Part shown: piece by piece, positions 27,807 through 37,868 of the stretch
How the letters are laid out: each line of letters opens with the position of its first letter
How positions within the stretch are numbered: position 1 is the first letter of the stretch
From: VKMB-3413 sp041027365
GTDB taxonomy: Bacteria; Pseudomonadota; Alphaproteobacteria; Rhizobiales; Rhizobiaceae
Assembly: GCF_041027365.1 (NCBI RefSeq)
Contig: NZ_JBFTEH010000001.1
Span: 496,001 to 560,000, forward strand
Length of the DNA stretch: 64,000 nucleotides
Direction: 5' to 3'
Made by a program: the position numbers and the translations under genes
The notes under the pieces: generated by a model
What the model saw: only the letters and a program-made list of their open reading frames with translations
Told to the model about the DNA's origin: nothing
Databases searched by the model: none

Positions 27807-27848
27807 GCACTGCGGGTAAAATTTTGGCGGGAGCCGGAAAATCGCGCA

Positions 27849-27896
27849 TTGACAGGCGGTTTTCCGGCGCGCTTATTTCCGGGCTCGGAATTAAAT
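27849..27896 (+). promoter_or_regulatory. Promoter of the ROK regulator gene with inverted ATTTAAT motif
   Basis: Perfect -35 TTGACA at 27849-27854; the -10 is poor (CTTATT, 27872-27877, 17-base spacer). ATTAAAT at 27890-27896, the inverse of the motif at 27773, lies just past the expected transcription start, consistent with autoregulation. Confidence 0.45.
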
Positions 27897-27911
27897 GGCG
27901 TGCGAGCGGAT

Positions 27912-29117
27912 ATGAAAACGGGCGATCCGGAACTGATGCGGGAGATCAACCGCTTCCATATCCTCAACATCATCCGCCGCCACGGACCGATCTCCCGCGT
28001 CGAAATCTGCAGCCGCGGCGAACTCTCCTCGACCACCGTTTCTGCGATCACCGGCTCGATGATCGAGGACGGCATCATCGAGACGCGGCCCGTCGGCGGC
28101 ATCCACGAACCGACCCGCGGACGGCCGCGGGTCATGCTGCAGCTGAACCCGCAGGCCGCGCGCGTCGTCGGGGTGAAGATCGGTCTGCATCAGATCACCG
28201 TCGCCGTCACCGATTTCCGCGGCGACATCCTGTCGAGCCTGGAACTGCCCCTGCGGGTGAAGCGCCAGCCGGTCTCCGTCGTCGCCGACATCGTCGAGGA
28301 CGTGATCCGCCGCGCCGTCGTCGATGCAGGGCTGACGATGAAGGCGATCGACAGCGTCTGCACGACCATGCCCGGCATCGTCGAATACGGCACCGGCATG
28401 GTGCGGATCAGCCCGATCTTCAGCACCCGGGACATCGCCTTCGGCGACGAGGTCGCGCGCCGGCTCGGCGTCCACGTCATCGTCGAGAGCGACGTCAACG
28501 CCGCGACGCTCGCCCAGCAATGGTTCGGCAACTGCCGGGACCTTGCGGACTTCGTCGTCGTTTCGCTGGAACAGGCGATCGGCCTCGGCGTCCTGCATGG
28601 CGGCGAGCTCTTCCGCGGCGCGCGCGGCCTCAGCCTCGATATCGGCCGCATGGTGATCGGAACGACGCCGGCGGGCAAGCTCCTGCGCCTCGTCGACCTC
28701 GCCTCCGAACAGGCGATCGTCACCGGCCTCGAAGCCGATCCGGCGATCGCCGACGCGGCTTACGTCGGGCGGGGCCTGCGCCACGCCGTCGACCATCTCG
28801 GCAAGGGCGACGGGGCTGTGCGCGATCTCGTCGAGCGGGCGGGGCGCTTCGTCGGCATCTCCGTCGCCAACATCGTCTCGCTGTTCGCGCCGCCGAAGAT
28901 CGTCCTCGTCGGCTCGCTGCTCTCGCTCGGCGACCCGTTCGTCAAGGCGATCGGCTGCGGCTTCGAGGAGGCGGTGGCCGAACCCTTGGCCGAAGTCACC
29001 GAGATCGTCGTCGAGCCCTTTTCCGACGCGCTCTGGGCGCAAGGGGCGGCCGCGATCGCGCTTCGCGAGCTCTACGGCTCGCCCTGGAACACCACCGGGC
29101 CGGTGCAGACCGGCTGA
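27912..29117 (+). CDS. ROK family transcriptional regulator lacking the zinc motif
   Basis: A 401-residue repressor-type protein. The N-terminal winged helix covers about residues 10-70 (INRFHILNIIRRHGPISRVEICSRGELSSTTVSAITGSM), followed by the two-lobed ROK sugar-kinase fold. The kinase-like Asp remains (VESDVNAATLAQQWFG). The usual ROK block with GH and CxCGxxGC is replaced by LDIGRMVIGTTPAGKLLRLVDLASEQAI, without any Cys, so zinc binding is lost. The start at 27912 follows a GAGCGGA site; a longer frame reaches 27783 but reads through the promoter. First gene of a plus-strand operon (regulator, dehydrogenase, ThuA, isomerase, dehydrogenase) and divergent from the CUT1 transporter. Confidence 0.87.
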   Translation: MKTGDPELMREINRFHILNIIRRHGPISRVEICSRGELSSTTVSAITGSMIEDGIIETRPVGGIHEPTRGRPRVMLQLNPQAARVVGVKIGLHQITVAVTDFRGDILSSLELPLRVKRQPVSVVADIVEDVIRRAVVDAGLTMKAIDSVCTTMPGIVEYGTGMVRISPIFSTRDIAFGDEVARRLGVHVIVESDVNAATLAQQWFGNCRDLADFVVVSLEQAIGLGVLHGGELFRGARGLSLDIGRMVIGTTPAGKLLRLVDLASEQAIVTGLEADPAIADAAYVGRGLRHAVDHLGKGDGAVRDLVERAGRFVGISVANIVSLFAPPKIVLVGSLLSLGDPFVKAIGCGFEEAVAEPLAEVTEIVVEPFSDALWAQGAAAIALRELYGSPWNTTGPVQTG

Positions 29118-29163
29118 CGGCGCCTCGGGAGGAGCGCGCCGCGATCAATCTGGGAGGAAGTCC

Positions 29164-30261
29164 ATGCAACCCGTCGGCATCGGCATCATCGGCTGCGGCA
29201 ATATCAGCGCGGCCTATCTGAAGGCCGCCAAGTCCTTTCCCGTCCTCGACATCCGGGCGCTCGCCGACCGTGACCCGGCGGCCGCCGGGAGGCGCGCCGA
29301 GGAGTTCGGTATTCCCGCCGTCTCCGTCGCGGATCTCCTCGCCGACCCGGCGATCGAGATCGTCCTCAACCTGACCATCCCCGGCGCGCATGTGGAGGTC
29401 GGGCTCGACATCCTGAGGGCCGGCAAGCACGCCTATTCTGAAAAGCCGCTCGGCATCGACTTCGCAGACGCCACGCGGCTGGTCGAAGAGGCAAGGAAAC
29501 GCGGCCTGCGCCTCGGCTCGGCGCCCGACACCTTCCTCGGCGGCGCGCACCAGGCGGCGCGCGAGTTCGTCGATCAGGGAAATCTGGGACAGCCAGTCGG
29601 GGGCACGGCGTTCTTCATGTGCCCCGGCCACGAGCGCTGGCATCCGAACCCCGACTTCTACTACCAGCGCGGCGGCGGCCCGATGCTCGACATGGGGCCG
29701 TACTACATCACCGATCTCGTCAACCTTCTCGGGCCCGTCGCCCGCGTCGCCGGCATGGCGCCGCAGCCGCGTGCGACCCGCACCATCACCAGCGAGCCGA
29801 AGAAGGGTCAGACGATCGACGTCGAGGTGCCGACGCATGTCGTCGGCATGCTGGAGTTCCACTCCGGCGCCGTCGCCTCGATCACCATGAGCTTCGACGT
29901 CGCGGCCCACAAGCACCTGCCGCTGGAGATCTACGGCACCGAGGGCAGCCTGATCGTGCCGGACCCCAACCATTTCGGCGGCGAGGTGAAGTTCCTGAAG
30001 AAGGGCGGCGAATGGACCGACGTCCCTGTGACGCGGCCCTATGCCGACGGCAATTACCGCTCGCTCGGTCTCGCCGACATGGCGGCGGCAATTCGCCAGG
30101 ACCGCCCGCACCGGGCGAGCGGTGACCTCGCCCTGCACGTCCTCGAAGTCATGGAGGCGGTCGGCAAGGCCGCCGAGAGCCGCCGGACGATCGACATCAC
30201 CACACGGCCGGAGCGTCCGCAGCCGCTCGCCGAGAGCGCCGGCCTCGACCGGCTCGCCTGA
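29164..30261 (+). CDS. Gfo/Idh/MocA family oxidoreductase 1
   Basis: A 365-residue NAD(P)-dependent sugar dehydrogenase. The Rossmann domain begins GIGIIGCGNISAAYLKAAKSFP, with GxGxxxxx at residues 8-15; SEKPLGIDF holds the conserved EKP that binds cofactor and substrate. The C-terminal alpha/beta domain starts near residue 125 (PDTFLGGAHQAAREF) and contains GGGPMLDMGPYYITDLVNLLGPV, the conserved Asp/Tyr substrate region. A GGGAGGA site precedes the ATG. Follows the ROK gene by 46 bases and precedes the ThuA-like gene by 34, so they form one operon; ThuB-type proteins that work with ThuA belong to this family. Confidence 0.88.
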   Translation: MQPVGIGIIGCGNISAAYLKAAKSFPVLDIRALADRDPAAAGRRAEEFGIPAVSVADLLADPAIEIVLNLTIPGAHVEVGLDILRAGKHAYSEKPLGIDFADATRLVEEARKRGLRLGSAPDTFLGGAHQAAREFVDQGNLGQPVGGTAFFMCPGHERWHPNPDFYYQRGGGPMLDMGPYYITDLVNLLGPVARVAGMAPQPRATRTITSEPKKGQTIDVEVPTHVVGMLEFHSGAVASITMSFDVAAHKHLPLEIYGTEGSLIVPDPNHFGGEVKFLKKGGEWTDVPVTRPYADGNYRSLGLADMAAAIRQDRPHRASGDLALHVLEVMEAVGKAAESRRTIDITTRPERPQPLAESAGLDRLA

Positions 30262-30295
30262 CCCTCGTCTCAATACCATCCGGGAGGATATCGTC

Positions 30296-30937
30296 ATGAA
30301 GGAAGCGCTCATCGTCTGGGGCGGCTGGAGCGGCCACGAGCCCAAGGAAGGCGCCGAGATCGTCGGCCAGATGCTGGAGGCGGAAGGCTTCAAGGTCTTC
30401 ACGGAGAACACCACCGAGGCCTTCGCCGACCCCTCGATCAAGGATCTCAGCCTGATCGTTCCGATCGTCACCATGTCGAAGATCGAGAAGGAGGAGGTCT
30501 CGAACCTCCTTGCGGCGGTCAAGGGCGGCGTTGGCCTCGGCGGCTATCACGGCGGCATGGCCGACAGCTTCCGCGACCAGCCGGAATACCAGTTCATGGT
30601 CGGCGGCCAGTGGGTCGCCCATCCCGGCAACATCATCGACTACCGCGTCGACGTGACCAAGCCGGAGGATCCGATCATGCAGGGGATCGACGGCTTCGCC
30701 TACCACTCCGAGCAGTACTTCATGCATGTCGACCCGTCGATCGAGGTGCTGGCCACGACGACCTTCAACGGCGACCATGCCGAATGGATCGACGGCGTTA
30801 CGATGCCGGTCGTCTGGAAGAAGCGCTACGGCAAGGGCCGCGTCTTCTATTCCTCGCTCGGCCACGTCGTCTCGGAATTCGAGGTGCCGCAGATGAAGGA
30901 GATCCTGCGCCGCGGACTGCTCTGGGCCGCGGCCTGA
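30296..30937 (+). CDS. ThuA-like domain protein (trehalose utilisation family)
   Basis: A 213-residue cytosolic protein with a class-I glutamine-amidotransferase-like fold, family ThuA. The start MKEALIVWGGWSGHEPKEGAEIVGQMLEAEGFKV is typical, with the later LAAVKGGVGLGGYHGGMADSFRDQPEYQFMVGGQWVAHPG and ending with GKGRVFYSSLGHVVSEF. The usual nucleophilic Cys of amidotransferases is absent, as in other ThuA proteins. ThuA proteins are known from trehalose and related disaccharide loci in rhizobia, beside Gfo/Idh dehydrogenases. The ATG at 30296 has a GGGAGGA site 8 bases upstream. Its precise chemistry is unsettled; a role in handling 3-keto sugars is an inference. Confidence 0.85.
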   Translation: MKEALIVWGGWSGHEPKEGAEIVGQMLEAEGFKVFTENTTEAFADPSIKDLSLIVPIVTMSKIEKEEVSNLLAAVKGGVGLGGYHGGMADSFRDQPEYQFMVGGQWVAHPGNIIDYRVDVTKPEDPIMQGIDGFAYHSEQYFMHVDPSIEVLATTTFNGDHAEWIDGVTMPVVWKKRYGKGRVFYSSLGHVVSEFEVPQMKEILRRGLLWAAA

Positions 30938-31079
30938 ACGGTCGCGGACGCAACCGAAAAGCGGTCGGCGCACCGCTTCAATTCAATGAGCGCCTGTGCC
31001 AATCTCCCGGCAAGGTCGGTCCGTGCGAGCGGATCGACCGGCGGCCGGGAGGAGACGGGCGCCGGACCGGGAGGATGAC

Positions 31080-32135
31080 ATGAAGACGATGAAGGGGCCG
31101 GGGATCTTCCTCGCCCAGTTCGCGGGCGATGCCGCGCCGTTCAACGACCTGAAATCGATCGCCGAATGGGCGGCCGGCCACGGCTACAAGGGCGTGCAGA
31201 TCCCGACATGGGACGCGCGGCTGTTCGACCTGAAGAAGGCCGCCGAATCGAAGACCTATTGCGACGAGGTCACGGGCATCTGCCGCGAGGCCGGCGTCGA
31301 GATCACCGACCTGTCGACGCATCTGCAGGGCCAGCTCGTCGCGGTGCATCCGGCCTTCGACGAGGCCTTCGACGGCTTTGCGGCGCCGGAAGTGCGCGGC
31401 AATCCGAAGGCGCGCCAGGCATGGGCGGTCGAGCAGCTGAAGATGGCGGCGAAGGCCTCCGCCAATTTCGGCTTCTCGAGCCACGTCACCTTCCCGGGCG
31501 CGCTCGCCTGGCCGTTCCTCTATCCCTGGCCGCAGCGGCCGGCCGGGTTGATCGACACCGCCTTTGAGGAACTGGCGAAGCGCTGGGTGCCGATCCTTAA
31601 CGCCTTCGACGAGGCCGGCTGCGACGTCGGCTACGAGATCCATCCCGGCGAGGACGTCTTCGACGGCGCGACCTTCGAGATGTTCCTCGAAGCCTGCGGC
31701 AATCATCCGCGCTGCCAGATCAACTACGACCCGTCGCACTTCGTGCTGCAGCAGCTCGACTATGTCGAGTTCATCGACATCTACCACGAGCGGATCTGCG
31801 CCTTCCACGTCAAGGACGCCGAGTTCAACCCGACCGGCCGCCAGGGCGTCTACTCCGGGTATCAGCCCTGGCTGAAGCGCGCCGGCCGCTTCCGGTCCCT
31901 GGGGGACGGGCAGGTCGACTTCGCCGCGATCTTCTCGAAGCTCGCCGAATACGACTACGATTCCTGGGCCGTGCTCGAATGGGAGTGCGCCATCAAGGAC
32001 GCCGAGCAGGGCGCCGCCGAGGGCGCGCCGTTCATTGCCGCGCACATCATCACCGTGACCGAGAAGGCCTTCGACGATTTCGCTTCCGGCGGAACCGACG
32101 AGGCGGCGAACAAGCGCATGCTGGGAATTGGCTGA
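31080..32135 (+). CDS. Sugar phosphate isomerase/epimerase family TIM-barrel protein
   Basis: A 351-residue metal-dependent TIM barrel of the xylose-isomerase-like/AP-endonuclease-2 family. The metal site is visible in YEIHPGEDVFDG (Glu/His), NYDPSHFVLQQLD (Asp/His), CAFHVKDAEF (His/Asp) and VLEWECAIKD (Glu). The start MKTMKGPGIFLAQFAGDAAPFN follows a GGGAGGA ribosome site; a longer frame from 30996 has none. It sits between the ThuA-like gene (142 bases upstream) and a second dehydrogenase (11 bases downstream). Proteins of this family isomerise keto sugars and also act in beta-elimination of 3-keto-glycosides; the latter fits the two adjacent dehydrogenases. Confidence 0.85.
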   Translation: MKTMKGPGIFLAQFAGDAAPFNDLKSIAEWAAGHGYKGVQIPTWDARLFDLKKAAESKTYCDEVTGICREAGVEITDLSTHLQGQLVAVHPAFDEAFDGFAAPEVRGNPKARQAWAVEQLKMAAKASANFGFSSHVTFPGALAWPFLYPWPQRPAGLIDTAFEELAKRWVPILNAFDEAGCDVGYEIHPGEDVFDGATFEMFLEACGNHPRCQINYDPSHFVLQQLDYVEFIDIYHERICAFHVKDAEFNPTGRQGVYSGYQPWLKRAGRFRSLGDGQVDFAAIFSKLAEYDYDSWAVLEWECAIKDAEQGAAEGAPFIAAHIITVTEKAFDDFASGGTDEAANKRMLGIG

Positions 32136-32146
32136 GGGAGGGATCG

Positions 32147-33316
32147 ATGGCTATCGAAGGACGCGACGACACCCATTCCGGCCGCATCCGCCTTGGCATG
32201 GTCGGCGGCGGCGAGGGCGCCTTCATCGGCGCCGTGCACCGGATGGCCGCGCGCTTGGACGACCGCTACGAATTCGTCGCCGGCGCGCTCTCGTCGACGC
32301 CGGAGAAGGCGAAGCGCTCGGCGGCCGCGATCGGGCTCGACCCGCAGCGCAGCTATGGCTCCTACGGGGAGATGGCCGAGAAGGAGAAGGCGAGGAAAGA
32401 CGGCATCCAGGCGGTGGCGATCGTCACGCCGAACCACATGCACTTCCCCGTGGCGAAGACCTTCCTCGAGGCCGGCTTCCACGTCATCTGCGACAAGCCG
32501 ATGACGACGACGCTGGCCGAGGCGCGGGATCTGGCCGAGATTGCAAGGCGTTCCGGCAAGGCCTTCATCCTCACCCATAACTATACCGGCTATCCGATGA
32601 TCCGGCAGGCGCGGGCAATGGTGGCGGCCGGCGATCTCGGCAAGATCCGCGTGGTCGTGGCTGAATATGCGCAGGACTGGCTGGCGGAGCGGGCCGAGGA
32701 CACCGGCTCCAAGCAGGCCGGCTGGCGCGTCGATCCGGAAAAGGCCGGCGCGGGCGGGGCGATCGGCGACATCGGCACGCACGCCCACAACCTCGCCTGC
32801 TTCGTCATCGGCCTCAAGGTGGAGAAGCTCTCGGCGGACCTCTCGACCTTCGCACCCGGCCGCAAGCTCGACGACAACGCTTCCATGCTGCTGCGCTTTG
32901 CCGGCGGCGCCAAGGGGATGCTCTGGGCGAGCCAGGTGGCCGTCGGCAACGAGAACGGCCTGACGCTGCGTGTCTTCGGCGAGAAGGGTGGGCTCGAATG
33001 GTGCCAGGAGGAGCCGAACAAGCTCTGGTACACGCCGCTCGGGCAGGCCAAGCGGCTGCTCACCCGCAACGGCGCCGGCGCCGGTCCTGCCGCCACCGCC
33101 GTCAGCCGCATCCCGGCCGGTCATCCCGAGGGCTATCTCGAAGGCTTCGCGACGATCTACGCCGAGGCCGCCGAGCTGATCCGAGCGGCAGAGGAGGGCC
33201 GGGCGCCGCCGGAGGGTCTGGCGCTGCCGACGATCGAGGACGGCATCGACGGCCTCGCTTTCATCGAGGCCTGCGTGAAATCGTCGAAGGAGGACGGCGC
33301 TTGGGTCGCGCTGTGA
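32147..33316 (+). CDS. Gfo/Idh/MocA family oxidoreductase 2
   Basis: A 389-residue NAD(P)-dependent sugar dehydrogenase. The Rossmann start is RIRLGMVGGGEGAFIGAVHRMAARLDDRYEF; the usual EKP motif is DKP here (VICDKPMTTTLAEARDLAEIA). THNYTGYPMIRQARAMVAAGDLGKIRVV marks the domain boundary, and GAIGDIGTHAHNLACFVIGL holds the conserved DxxxH. It carries the longer C-terminus typical of the MviM branch. The ATG follows GAGGGAGGG by 4 bases. Second dehydrogenase of the operon; it may act on the product of the first or on a different sugar. Confidence 0.88.
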   Translation: MAIEGRDDTHSGRIRLGMVGGGEGAFIGAVHRMAARLDDRYEFVAGALSSTPEKAKRSAAAIGLDPQRSYGSYGEMAEKEKARKDGIQAVAIVTPNHMHFPVAKTFLEAGFHVICDKPMTTTLAEARDLAEIARRSGKAFILTHNYTGYPMIRQARAMVAAGDLGKIRVVVAEYAQDWLAERAEDTGSKQAGWRVDPEKAGAGGAIGDIGTHAHNLACFVIGLKVEKLSADLSTFAPGRKLDDNASMLLRFAGGAKGMLWASQVAVGNENGLTLRVFGEKGGLEWCQEEPNKLWYTPLGQAKRLLTRNGAGAGPAATAVSRIPAGHPEGYLEGFATIYAEAAELIRAAEEGRAPPEGLALPTIEDGIDGLAFIEACVKSSKEDGAWVAL

Positions 33317-33389
33317 TCCCGCGAAGTTTTGCCGGCGGCCGAACCCGCCGGCAAACGGCCTACAGGAAGAGCCGCGATCCTCGAAGCTT

Positions 33390-33522
33390 CGTCGTTCTCG
33401 GGCTCCGTCCCGAGAGTCCAGGGGCGCCGGCCGGGGCGTCGGCGGATTGCCGCGACCGCGTATCAGGCAGTCGCACGCGCCCGACGATTTCTGGATTCTC
33501 GGCACGGGGCCCGAGAATGACG
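33390..33522. repeat. BIME-like pair of inverted palindromic repeats
   Basis: Two copies of a roughly 33-base palindromic unit face each other: 33390-33422 and, inverted, 33490-33522, about 28 of 33 bases alike. Each copy is itself a hairpin: TCTCGGG/CCCGAGA in the first and ATTCTCGG/CCGAGAAT in the second. The architecture is that of bacterial interspersed mosaic elements, and units with a CGTCATTCTCGGGC core are common in Rhizobiales. It occupies the gap between the second dehydrogenase and the CUT2 ATPase gene. Confidence 0.75.
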
Positions 33523-33578
33523 ATGGCGCGTGGGACGGGCGCAATGGCTTGCTTCCAGGTGCCGATGAGTGCGGCGGC

Positions 33579-35103
<1,525 letters not shown>

Positions 35104-35114
<11 letters not shown>

Positions 35115-36102
35115 GGCGAAAGGCCAGCCGGTGGAGCGGCGTTTCGCCGTCGACCTGCACGTGCTCGGGCCGCTGGTGGCGCTGATCGCGCTGGTCGTCC
35201 TCGGCGTCTCGCTGAACGAGCAGTTCCTCTCGGCCGGCAACGTCACCAACGTTCTCGCCCGCTCGTCCTTCATCGGCATCATCGCGGTCGGCGCCACCTT
35301 CGTCATCACCATCGGGGGGCTGGACCTGTCCGTCGGCTCGATGTCCGCCTTTCTCGCGGGCATCACGATCATCGTCCTCAACTGGCTGACACCGAATCTC
35401 GGGGTCAACTGGGGCACGATCATCGTCGGCATGATCGTCTGCCTCCTCCTCGGGCTGGCCGCCGGCTGGCTCAACGGCGTGCTGATCACCAAGGGGCGGA
35501 TCGAGGCCTTCATCGTGACGCTCGGCACGCTCGGCATCTTCCGCTCGCTGGTCGTGTGGCTCGCGAACGGCGGGGCGCTGTCGCTCGACTTCAACCTGCG
35601 CGAGGTCTACCGGCCGGTCTATTACGGCGGGATCGCGGGCGTCGCCTGGCCGATCATCGTCTTCGCCCTCGTCGCGATCGCCGGCGAGATGGTCATGCGG
35701 CGCACCGCCTATGGCCGGCACTGCGCGGCGATCGGCTCCAACGAGCAGGTGGCGCGCTACTCGGCGATCCACGTCGACCGCGTACGGCTCGCCACCTACA
35801 TGCTGCAGGGCATGCTGGTGGGCGTCGCCACCATCATGTACGTGCCGCGCCTCGGCTCGGCCTCCTCGACCACGGGTCTTCTCTGGGAACTGGAGGCGAT
35901 CGCGGCGGTGATCATCGGCGGCACCATGCTGAAGGGCGGCTTCGGCCGGGTCTGGGGCACGGTGATCGGCGTCGTCATCCTCAGCCTCATCGACAACATC
36001 CTGAACCTGACGGACCTCGTCAGCCCCTATCTCAACGGGGCGATCCAGGGCGTCATCATCATTCTGGCCGTCGTCCTGCAACGCGGCCGCAAAGGCGCGT
36101 GA
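35104..36102 (+). CDS. Sugar ABC transporter permease, RbsC/XylH type (CUT2)
   Basis: A 332-residue membrane protein with about nine or ten helices. The family motif TIGGLDLSVGSMSAFLAGITI is present, as are GVLITKGRIEAFIVTLGTLGIFRSLV and RRTAYGRHCAAIGSNEQVARYSAIHVDRVR. The start at 35104 is preceded by GGGAGGCAGGG and lies inside the end of the ATPase gene; an in-frame ATG at 35077 has no site. Works with the ATPase upstream and the binding protein downstream. Confidence 0.9.
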
Positions 36103-36130
36103 CAAGCGCCGTCATCTGGGAGGAATGCGC

Positions 36131-37096
36131 ATGAAAGGATTGATGAAACTGGCGACCGGGGCGCTCTTCGCCGCCGCGCTGGCGCTGCCGGGAGCGGCGA
36201 TGGCGCAGGACTCGAACGCCAAGGCGACGATCGGCGTGTCGATCCCGTCGGCGACGCACGGCTGGACGGGCGGGATCAACTTCCATGCCCAGCAGGCGAT
36301 CGACAGCCTGAAGAAGCAGTATCCGAACCTGAACTTCGTGCTCGCGACCGCCGGCGACCCCGGCAAGCAGGTCTCCGACATCGAGGACATGATGGCGACG
36401 CGCAACATCGATGCGCTGGTCATCCTGCCGTTCGAATCCGACCCGCTGACCGGGCCGGTGAAGCGCGTCGCCGACGCCGGCAAGTTCGTCACGGTCGTCG
36501 ACCGCGGCCTGTCGCAGCCCGGCATCCAGGATCTCTATGTCGCCGGCGACAACACCGCCTTCGGCAAGGTGGCCGGGGAGTACTTCAAGAAGAAGCTGCC
36601 CGACGGTGGCAAGATCGTCGTCCTGCGCGGGCTGCCGACCACGATCGACAACGAGCGCGTCGACGCCTTCAAGAAGGCGATCGACGGCTCGAAGATCGAC
36701 ATCGAGGGCATCGAGTTCGGCAACTGGAACCGCGACAAGGCCTTCGAGGTGATGCAGGACTTCCTGTCCAAATATCCGAAGATCGACGCCGTCTGGGCTT
36801 CCGACGACGACATGGCGCTCGGCGTCATCGAGGCGATCAAGCAGGCCGGCCGCGAGAAGGAGATGTGGGTGCTCGGCGGCGCCGGCATGAAGCAGATGAT
36901 CAAGCGCGTCGAGAACGGCGACACGATGGTGCCGGCGGACGTGACCTATCCGCCCTCGATGATCGCGACGGCGATCCGGCTGACGGCGGACCATTTCGTC
37001 ACCGACGCGCCGATGGTCGGCCGGTTCATCATCGATTCCGTCCTGGTGACCAAGGACAACGCCAAGGAGCACTACTACCCCGACTCGCCGTTCTGA
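36131..37096 (+). CDS. Sugar ABC transporter substrate-binding protein, ribose type (CUT2)
   Basis: A 321-residue periplasmic receptor. The signal peptide runs to about residue 25 (ALPGAAMAQ), then DSNAKATIGVSIPSATHGWTGGINFHAQQAID. Family features are IEDMMATRNIDALVILPFESDPL, FVTVVDRGLSQPG and VWASDDDMALGVIEAIKQAG. Two in-frame ATGs exist at 36125 and 36131; the second is 7 bases from GGGAGG and is preferred. It ends the CUT2 operon with a strong terminator-like hairpin. Confidence 0.9.
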   Translation: MKGLMKLATGALFAAALALPGAAMAQDSNAKATIGVSIPSATHGWTGGINFHAQQAIDSLKKQYPNLNFVLATAGDPGKQVSDIEDMMATRNIDALVILPFESDPLTGPVKRVADAGKFVTVVDRGLSQPGIQDLYVAGDNTAFGKVAGEYFKKKLPDGGKIVVLRGLPTTIDNERVDAFKKAIDGSKIDIEGIEFGNWNRDKAFEVMQDFLSKYPKIDAVWASDDDMALGVIEAIKQAGREKEMWVLGGAGMKQMIKRVENGDTMVPADVTYPPSMIATAIRLTADHFVTDAPMVGRFIIDSVLVTKDNAKEHYYPDSPF

Positions 37097-37129
37097 TCCG
37101 GCAGAGTTCGGGCGCATCCCGGCACATGG

Positions 37130-37164
37130 CGAAGGGCGGCGGTCCGGCGGGCCGCCGCCCTTCG
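37130..37164 (+). terminator. Terminator after the second CUT2 operon
   Basis: Perfect 13-bp stem (37130-37142 with 37152-37164, arms CGAAGGGCGGCGG and its complement), 9-base loop, followed by tgcttt. The U tract is short but the stem is very strong; it lies 34 bases after the stop. Confidence 0.75.
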
Positions 37165-37298
37165 TGCTTTCAGGCGCAGGTCCGCCGTGGCCGTCCGCTG
37201 CGATCGTCCTGCTCTTGCGCGGCCCTCCTTCGGCCATAGGTGCGCCTCTGGCGGCAGAGCCGATGCACCGCAGCCCGACCGACGATGAGGAGATCGAG

Positions 37299-37841
37299 AT
37301 GCCCGACGAGCAGCCAGACGCCGCGCCGGCCTTCGACGACGAGACGCTGCGGCTCGCGGCGATGGTGTTCCAGGCGGCGCGATCCGGCGATGCGGAGCGG
37401 ATGGCGGACTTCCTCGCCAAGGGCCTGCCGCCGAACCTTCGCAACGACAAGGGCGACAGCCTGTTGATGCTCGCGAGCTATCACGGCCATGCCGATCTGA
37501 CGCGGCTGCTCTTGGAGAGCGGCGCCGACCCGAACCTGATGAACGACAAGGGCCAGACGCCGCTCGCCGGCGCGGCCTTCAAGGGCGAGATGGCGATCGC
37601 CCGGCTTCTCCTCGACCACGGGGCGGCAGTCGACGGGGCGGGGCCGGACGGGCGCACGCCGCTGATGATGGCGGCGATGTTCAACCGCACCGAACTTGTC
37701 GACCTGCTGCTGGAGCGAGGTGCCGATCGCCACGCGCGGGCGGTGGATGGCGTCGACGCCCGCGGCGCGGCCGCGACAATGGGCGCGGCCGACACCGAGG
37801 CGCAGCTGGCAAGGCTGGCGGAGCGCGACGAGACGGACTGA
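37299..37841 (+). CDS. Ankyrin repeat protein
   Basis: A 180-residue soluble protein with no signal peptide. After an acidic N-terminus (PDEQPDAAPAFDDETLRLA) come about four ankyrin repeats: AARSGDAERMADFLAKGLPPN, then GDSLLMLASYHGHADLTRLLLESGADPN, then GQTPLAGAAFKGEMAIARLLLDHGAAVD, and GRTPLMMAAMFNRTELVDLLLERGAD. Such modules bind proteins; the partner is unknown. The start at 37299 is chosen from GAGGAG six bases upstream; ATG 37263 and an earlier frame to 37164 are less likely. It stands alone between the CUT2 operon and the convergent nagA gene. Confidence 0.85.
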   Translation: MPDEQPDAAPAFDDETLRLAAMVFQAARSGDAERMADFLAKGLPPNLRNDKGDSLLMLASYHGHADLTRLLLESGADPNLMNDKGQTPLAGAAFKGEMAIARLLLDHGAAVDGAGPDGRTPLMMAAMFNRTELVDLLLERGADRHARAVDGVDARGAAATMGAADTEAQLARLAERDETD

Positions 37842-37868
37842 CCCCGCGGGCGCGCGGCAGAGGCTCCG

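Noticed and set aside
27813..27828. AAAATTTT palindrome in the ROK-CUT1 gap as operator
   Set aside because: Also found at 13003-13010 in an unrelated gap, and only 8 symmetric bases; not distinctive enough.
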